This document shows positions 58,844-64,000 of a DNA stretch of 64,000 bases, one piece after another. Position numbers and translations under genes: made by a program. Within the stretch, counting starts at the first letter, position 1. The number at the start of each line of letters is the position of its first letter. The notes beneath the pieces are model-generated. The model had not been told where the DNA came from and ran no database searches. It saw nothing but the letters and a program-made list of their open reading frames with translations. This DNA is from Bagarius yarrelli (taxonomy: Eukaryota > Chordata > Actinopteri > Siluriformes > Sisoridae), in contig VCAZ01000054.1 of NCBI GenBank assembly GCA_005784505.1, positions 1,274,501 through 1,338,500 of the forward strand, read 5' to 3'.

Positions 58844-60459
58844 CCAGAGTGACTACGGCGATCCTGCAGCCTACACAATACAAGCAAATGAAAGGTTTGA
58901 GGCACCCAAACACCCTCACAGAAGGACTGGATCATTCGTGAGCCTACAGTATGTTATTTTTTGTGCATTGGGAGAGGACAAATGTGGACTCTGAACTTGT
59001 TGCACAATTCAGGCTGCATTCAGAGGACATTGTCTCCTTCTACATGGTGTGAAAGTGAGCTGCTTTTCAGTTTGGGACATACTGAACCTTTAACTGCAGG
59101 AAAGATGCCAACCGGACACTCAAACGAAGACTTTTTTTAAAGACTTGTACAAAAAGCTAATTTTATTAACATTGACCTATTTATATATTTCCTCGTTCAT
59201 TTAGATGTGTTTATTTTGTATATGCTGTGCCTGCAGACGAGCACTAACACGACTGGTAATAAAGCTCACAGAGAAAAGTAAAGTACTGTACTGTTACAAG
59301 CCCGTTGTCAGGTTGCGGCTGTGTACAAGCAAGTGTGTGTGTGTATGTATGTGTGTTTGTATGAGTCACCTTTCTGTAAATGCCTGATAAGCAATTATTT
59401 ATGAGATCTACATCTTCCAGAAGAAATGAGCCGTCGTCTTTCTATAGGTGTGGAGAAAACGTGGAAACAGCAGGGGGGGGCCTGTGTTCAGGTTCATCAC
59501 AAGCTAAAAAAGGAAGGACGCAGGACTGTTGGTTTGCCCCTATGGTGGCGTATCTGAGTTAGAATCTTTCCTAATTTAAATGTGTTTAAAATGTTCAAAC
59601 TGAGTGCCTGATTCTGTTGATGTTTTGAATAAGCTGTTAATGGAATAAATAATAAAAGAAGTATTCATTTTAAATGACTGGTCTAAATGATAAACAAATG
59701 ATGTTACTAGAAAGAACCTCAGATTTTGTTTGTATACAAATGATTTTAGTTCATTAGGGGACCACAAGTGACTAAGAAGAACAGGACGGTAGATGTGGCT
59801 TGATGTAAAGAACAAATAAAGAAATAACTCTCGCCATATTTGAAAACCTTTGATCCTTGAAACCTTTAATAAAAAGAGCTTGTCGTTATTGCCTACACTT
59901 ATTGACAAACCAGCTCTTCTTTTCCAACATTTCATTATTACAGCAAAGGCAACATGCAAATTAGCAGGGCGTACAGGACGGCTCTCAACAGCTTAAAACA
60001 CAACTCTACTAATGACAACGTTAGTGCAAGTCCAACTGAATCTCTCCACTGAAAAATGCTGATGTCACTGATCGCGGTTTTCTGACGCTCTCGCTCACAC
60101 ATTAGCAGTTTAGCATTTTCTTTTAAAGAGGTAGTAAAACTCAAAACACTAAAAGCAGACCGAAATTCCAAACTGCACCTAAAGCGTAACGTGTTAAAGA
60201 TCATAAAAATACACAATACATTCATCTTACATGGTTATGGATATACTGTATTGCTGTGAAATGACATGGAATTAACATCCATGTGCATATATAATGTCTT
60301 TTTATATATATTTATATATGATATACAATATTTCTATCTATTTCACACAATACGAAACAAAATACAGGAGGAAACTACAGTGTTCTACAGTGGGTACATT
60401 TTGGTGTATAATTAATAAATGTTGTCCTATTATGTAAACATACTGTTAGTATTTGTACT
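58844..60459 (+). other. bmper 3' UTR and adjacent intergenic DNA
   Basis: Sequence after the bmper stop with several AATAAA motifs and a GT-rich stretch near 59,333-59,362. AT-rich beyond 59,570. No coding sequence is recognised on either strand before nt5c3a. Confidence 0.6.
59258..59263 (+). terminator. bmper: Likely polyadenylation signal of bmper
   Basis: AATAAA lies 415 nt after the stop codon, with a GT-rich tract at about 59,333-59,362. The next AATAAA copies are at 59,644 and 59,651, which could serve a longer 3' UTR. Confidence 0.5.
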
Positions 60460-61084
60460 GGGGTCGACCAATTATCGATCTGGCCAATTAGTGCTGATAT
60501 TAGGTATTTTTATGATTATCGATATCACTCAATTTTACAACCGATTTGCTAATGAAATAATTTCATTTTAAAACATGGTATTTGGCTCTGATGAGCATTT
60601 ATTAATCCCTAGTGAGTCTGTCTTTAGTGAAGTCTCTGCGATTTCTGACAAAAGAAGCAGGTTCACTAGAGAGCAGGACAAGCAGCTCTGCTTCCTGCAA
60701 CACAATCTGGTGCTGCTAAAGTGAGACTACTAACTGTTACCTATTTTACTATAAAACTTAAGGAAGCTTTTGGATTTATTTTCCATTATTTGTTTATTTG
60801 TTGCTGTTTACTTTGTCAAGTTAAAAAATGTTTACAGAATGCAGCAGGGTGCTCCCTGCGCTTTTTTGTATTATTATTATTTTTAATATTAACGTTTATT
60901 TATTATTTTTAACATTTCTTAAAAATAAAAACATGTTTAAAAGCATTTTGTTAGAGCCCTTGTTATATAATTTTTATTTCTACACCAGACTTATATACTG
61001 TTTCAAAACATTGGTTATCGCTCTACTTGACCTGTAATAATCGGTATCAGCATTCCCCCTGGAAAACACATATCGGTCAACCCC
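60460..61084. mobile_element. hAT-type DNA transposon, non-autonomous, with terminal inverted repeats
   Basis: The left end TGGGGTCGACCAATTATCGA and the right end CATATCGGTCAACCCCTA are inverted copies. The flanks ATTTGTAC and ATATGTAC form an imperfect 8-bp target duplication, the length expected for hAT. The interior holds a remnant of the transposase dimerisation domain. About 0.6 kb in all. Confidence 0.7.
60611..60724 (+). pseudogene. hAT transposase C-terminal (dimerisation domain) remnant
   Basis: Translates to SESVFSEVSAISDKRSRFTR and then LCFLQHNLVLLK before a stop. This fits the hATC pattern (S-E-x-V-F-S, I-x-x-x-R-S-R, L-x-F-L-x-x-N). It lies inside the hAT element and explains its origin. 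Confidence 0.6.
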
Positions 61085-61364
61085 TAATATGTACTAGGGA
61101 TGTGAATAAAAGAATGAAAGGAACATGTGTTCATTAATGATAATGCAGAAGGTTTACAGGGCATCCCGTCAAGACTTGCGCTGTGCATCAGGACCTCGCA
61201 GGACGTTACATCTAACCCTGTTAGATATGAAGCATGCAGGACAAAAAGAAATGTTTGTGAATGAAGAGAAAAACATCCTGTACACATCTCGAGTTGAGCC
61301 AAAAAGCTGTGGATGAGGGTGAGAGACTGTAAGAGGTGATTCTGGATAGGGCTACGTTAACTTA

Positions 61365-61682
61365 ACAGGGGTACAGGGGTTGAGTGGTTGCCATGTTTGC
61401 CTTACACCTCCAGGGTCAAGAGTTAGATTTCCACCACCATCCTTTATAGACCGTGTATGAAGTTTGCATGTCTTCTTGGTGCTTTTTTTAGGGTTTCTGC
61501 CTCAGTCCAACAACATGCTTTGTATCTCTATTGTGTTATTAAATGTGTGTGGTTGGTGTCCCCTGAGTCCACACTTCCTGTAAACTGTGTAGTTTTGATA
61601 AGTGGTATAGAAAATAGATGGTTGGTTGGTTGGATGGATGGATGGAAGGATGGATAGATGGATGGATGGATGGATGAATGGT
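61365..61682 (+). mobile_element. SINE-like interspersed repeat with (GGAT)n tail
   Basis: The head GGTTGAGTGGTTGCCATGTT and TTGCCTTACACCTCCAGGGT, a B-box-like segment, then TGTATGAAGTTTGCATGTCT and a GATAAGTGGTATAGAAAATA end are typical of a common fish repeat. It runs into a GGTT/GGAT tail at 61,617-61,681. Confidence 0.55.
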
Positions 61683-62132
61683 TTGGAGCACAAAATATAC
61701 AGGTACTGTAAGACCCAATCTTCTGTATGAGTCTTACTGTAGTACACAGCAGTTACCGCTGGATAACTTTAAAATGGTCACACTTACAGTCTAGTTTAAA
61801 AAAACGGACTTACACTTCATCCTGACTATTAATGTGCATGAGCATTAAATGATATCGACTATATAAAAAAAATAATACATTAACAAGTCTACTCATGTAC
61901 ACATTCAATACATTTTGGGTTAATAAAGACTATTAAACAGAAGTTTGTTTTTGTTTTTTTCTTAAAAAATAGAAATAATAGGACAAAACCCCCGAACGGA
62001 CACACAAATGGTGAAGGACATTGTCTGAGCTGAGGAGTGATGTTGGCAGATCGTGATGAAGGGTTTGTATGTCTTGTGGGTGCACATGTTAGATCACTTA
62101 ATAGTAATCTGATAACCAGAATCTCTTTACAG

Positions 62133-62234
62133 TTATAAGATCTTCTGTAAAATAGAATTGGGCACTTCAAGGGTTTCGTCTTTTACTAGAACGATATCAT
62201 AAGAGTCCAGGTACTTCTCCAAGCGCTCCTCCAC
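62133..62234 (-). CDS. nt5c3a: nt5c3a last coding exon
   Basis: Acceptor TTTGCAG; 102 nt encoding VEERLEKYLDSYDIVLVKDE and ending NSILQKIL, then TAA (TTA at 62133-62135 on the + strand). I saw no clear polyadenylation signal for this gene in the following few hundred bases. Confidence 0.94.
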   Translation of the reverse strand: MEERLEKYLDSYDIVLVKDETLEVPNSILQKIL

Positions 62235-63950
62235 CTGCAAACAAAAGAAAGGGAACTATTATTAATACACAATATTAAAGAAACACTACTTTCAGATTTA
62301 ACCCCTATCATTCTGGAGTGTATACAGACCCTATCGTTAAGGAAGCCGATCTTTAGCAGGTTCTCCACGTTGGGGACGCCGTCGGCCATGTTGAGGTCTC
62401 CGAGGGAATCTCCCAGAAGGATGATGTTGCTGTTGTCCTTCAGCTGTTTGAAGTATTCTGTGTTTCTGAGTGCACCGTCGTGCTTGTTGTACATGTGAAT
62501 CAGCTCGCCTTTGAAACCTTTTAGGATGCCCTGCAGGACGACAACCATCATGTGGATGAACACATTGTAGAAATGAATGATGGAAGTTTTTAGTCAGGCG
62601 AGATAGTCAAAGTGACATAATAAGGTCACAAATGCCAATGACATAACTATAACTAGTTTATTACAGTTTTTATATAAAAATAGAAAATGCTACAGCCTCA
62701 ACTAATGTTTATACGCACGTTCTCATCGAAGTCCATGAAGTTGGAGACGACTTTGACGTTGGGGAGATAAACTCCAGCCTGTCTGATGATCTCCTCCAGC
62801 ACGTCCCCCAGTCCTGCTGAGAAAATGAACACCGGAACATTGTGCTGGTGTAGCCGGTCAAAGAAGTGCTCATAACCCTCCCTGCAACACACACACACAC
62901 ACACAGACATGACACACACACACACAGTGTAAACATCAGGCAGATACTTCAGCACAAAATTCAGTTAAAATTATTGGTTTAAAAAGACAACATAAATGTG
63001 TCCTTAATGTTCTTTTTAAGAATTCTCTACAGTGTGCTTAAGTAAACATAGTGGGTGCAGTGATGAAGCATTTTAAATGAAAGAAAAGGAAAAAGAAATG
63101 CCATTGCTCATGCACCGTGGGGAGAAACCAGTGTTTTGGTTATGTTACTGTAAAAATAAAATAATTTCTTGTTTAATTATAATACTAAGTAGTTTACACG
63201 AACGAGCACTGTGCTTTATCTCAACTAACTGCATCCTTTTAGATTATTAACTGTTTTCATCTGTAATTGTCTGATTTTACTTTTGTGATTATTTTTATGA
63301 TCATTTTAATTCCTCTTATGCAGGGGCATAAACTTTGCCTATCACATGGGGGGGCAATAAACGAAATTTCTCAAGAAGCTGGGACAAATAATGTAGCTAA
63401 AAAATCTTATTTATATTGGATAATCAGGACAGCCCTAATTGTACCTTAGGTTATGATTAAAAGTAGTTTGAGTCTAAATGATCATGCTGATGATGTTGAT
63501 GATGATGATGATAAAGATGATCGTACCGTAAACAGATGTCTGATTCTCTGACCACTTCTGGGAATTTGTCCTTCTGTAAGCGTTGCTCTACCAGTAATGT
63601 GTGAGATTTAAAATACCTAAAAGGCGCAAAAAATATGCAATATAACACAGTATGTATGAATGTATAAACTGTATAAGCATACATATAAATAATAATAGAG
63701 TTGAGTGTTGATTAACTAGTTCTCCACTCACCACTCCACCATAAACGGATATTTCTCCTCGGTGGTCAGATGTGGGTCGATCTCGATAGGATAGTACGTC
63801 TCCTTCAGGTTGAACAGCTGAGGGGGAAATGTTTCAGTATTAACTCACTAGAGCAACTGAGGAATGTATATATGTTTGGACATGCTTGCCATGCAATGCT
63901 CACCTTTTGCCTACATTCTTCTGTGACAAACTTGCAGTTGTCGATTATAT
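62133..63950 (-). CDS. nt5c3a: Cytosolic 5'-nucleotidase 3A (pyrimidine 5'-nucleotidase), 3' six exons; gene continues beyond the right edge
   Basis: On the - strand the exons, in transcript order, are 63904-63950, 63732-63817, 63527-63616, 62719-62881, 62330-62530 and 62133-62234: 689 nt, about 229 residues to the stop. The frame is kept across all junctions. The protein follows vertebrate NT5C3A closely: EEKYPFMVEW, FIFSAGLGDVLEE, KGFKGELIH, NKHDGALRNTEYF, ILLGDSLGDLNMADGV, and a NSILQKIL C-terminus. It is a HAD-superfamily phosphatase; the SAG motif II and GDSxGD motif IV are present, while the DxD motif I exons lie to the right of the window. The family hydrolyses UMP and CMP in the cytosol. 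The paralogue NT5C3B is less likely given the C-terminus and linkage to bmper. Confidence 0.95.
62330..62530 (-). CDS. nt5c3a: nt5c3a exon with HAD motif IV (GDSLGD)
   Basis: Acceptor TCCTGCAG; 201 nt in phase 0, encoding GILKGFKGELIH through LLKIGFLNDR. The donor is AGG|GTCTGT, a weak match to consensus, but it is the only join that gives the conserved LNDRV sequence. Confidence 0.95.
62719..62881 (-). CDS. nt5c3a: nt5c3a exon with HAD motif II (SAG)
   Basis: Acceptor GTTGCAG directly after a CA/TG repeat tract (62,888-62,932 on the + strand); donor GAGAAC|GTGCGT. 163 nt, encoding EGYEHFFDRL, VFIFSAGLGDVLEE and VVSNFMDFDEN. Confidence 0.95.
63527..63616 (-). CDS. nt5c3a: nt5c3a exon (cap-domain segment)
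   Basis: Acceptor CGCCTTTTAG, donor TTACG|GTACGA on the - strand; 90 nt. Encodes YFKSHTLLVEQRL through RESDICL. More diverged from human than the other exons, as expected for the cap domain. Confidence 0.9.
63732..63817 (-). CDS. nt5c3a: nt5c3a exon (LFNLKETYYPIEIDP)
   Basis: Acceptor CCCCTCAG, donor GAGTG|GTGAGT on the - strand; 86 nt. Encodes the segment ending in EEKYPFMVEW, with Trp split across the intron. Confidence 0.93.
63904..63950 (-). CDS. nt5c3a: nt5c3a exon (47 nt, IIDNCKFVTEEC)
   Basis: Acceptor TTTCCACAG and donor AAAAG|GTGAGC read on the - strand. Starts by completing a codon whose first base lies in the missing upstream exon, then encodes IIDNCKFVTEECRQK. Just downstream of the HAD motif I region in the family. 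Confidence 0.88.
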
Positions 63951-64000
63951 CTGTGGAAAATGAAAGAGGCTGATCAGTGATTGGAAGCTTGAGTTGTTTT

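Overview
This window is nuclear DNA from a ray-finned fish. It has spliced vertebrate genes, dense (CA)n, (GATA)n and (CT)n microsatellites, and tRNA-derived SINEs with the 'GGGCCCCTGAGCAAGGCCCTT' type of body that I know from catfish and other ostariophysan genomes. It also carries fragments of Tc1/mariner, hAT, DIRS-like and RTE-like elements. A siluriform (catfish) is my best guess, by repeat style only.

Layout. Positions 1-39,480 are almost gene-free: AT-rich unique sequence, microsatellites, SINEs and dead transposons. Two unproven exon-like stretches lie in it, at 28,549-28,689 and, more convincing, a lysine/glutamate-rich terminal exon at 35,594-35,802. A CpG-rich block at about 39,480-40,320 holds the promoter and first exon of bmper (BMP-binding endothelial regulator, crossveinless-2). 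The bmper gene is complete: 14 coding exons on the + strand from 40,183 to 58,843. All junctions have GT/AG ends and compatible phases, giving 673 residues: signal peptide, five chordin-type VWC domains, VWD with a GDPH self-cleavage site, C8 and TIL. Its introns contain a GATA array, SINEs, a DIRS-like fragment, an RTE-like LINE fragment and a 32-bp tandem array with trimeric order. From 58,844 to 62,132 lie the bmper 3' UTR, a hAT element with a relic of its transposase, and a SINE-like repeat with a GGAT tail. From 62,133 to the right edge, on the - strand, are the last six coding exons of nt5c3a (pyrimidine 5'-nucleotidase); its 5' exons lie outside the window.

The two genes converge (tail to tail) and have unrelated jobs. 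Bmper is a secreted modulator of BMP signalling; Nt5c3a is a cytosolic HAD-family nucleotidase that dephosphorylates UMP and CMP. Both map to human 7p14.3, so the block is syntenic, but order and orientation differ from human. I found no new biological system. The observations most worth checking are the unidentified KE-rich exon upstream of bmper, the compact modular structure of bmper, and the repeat architectures.
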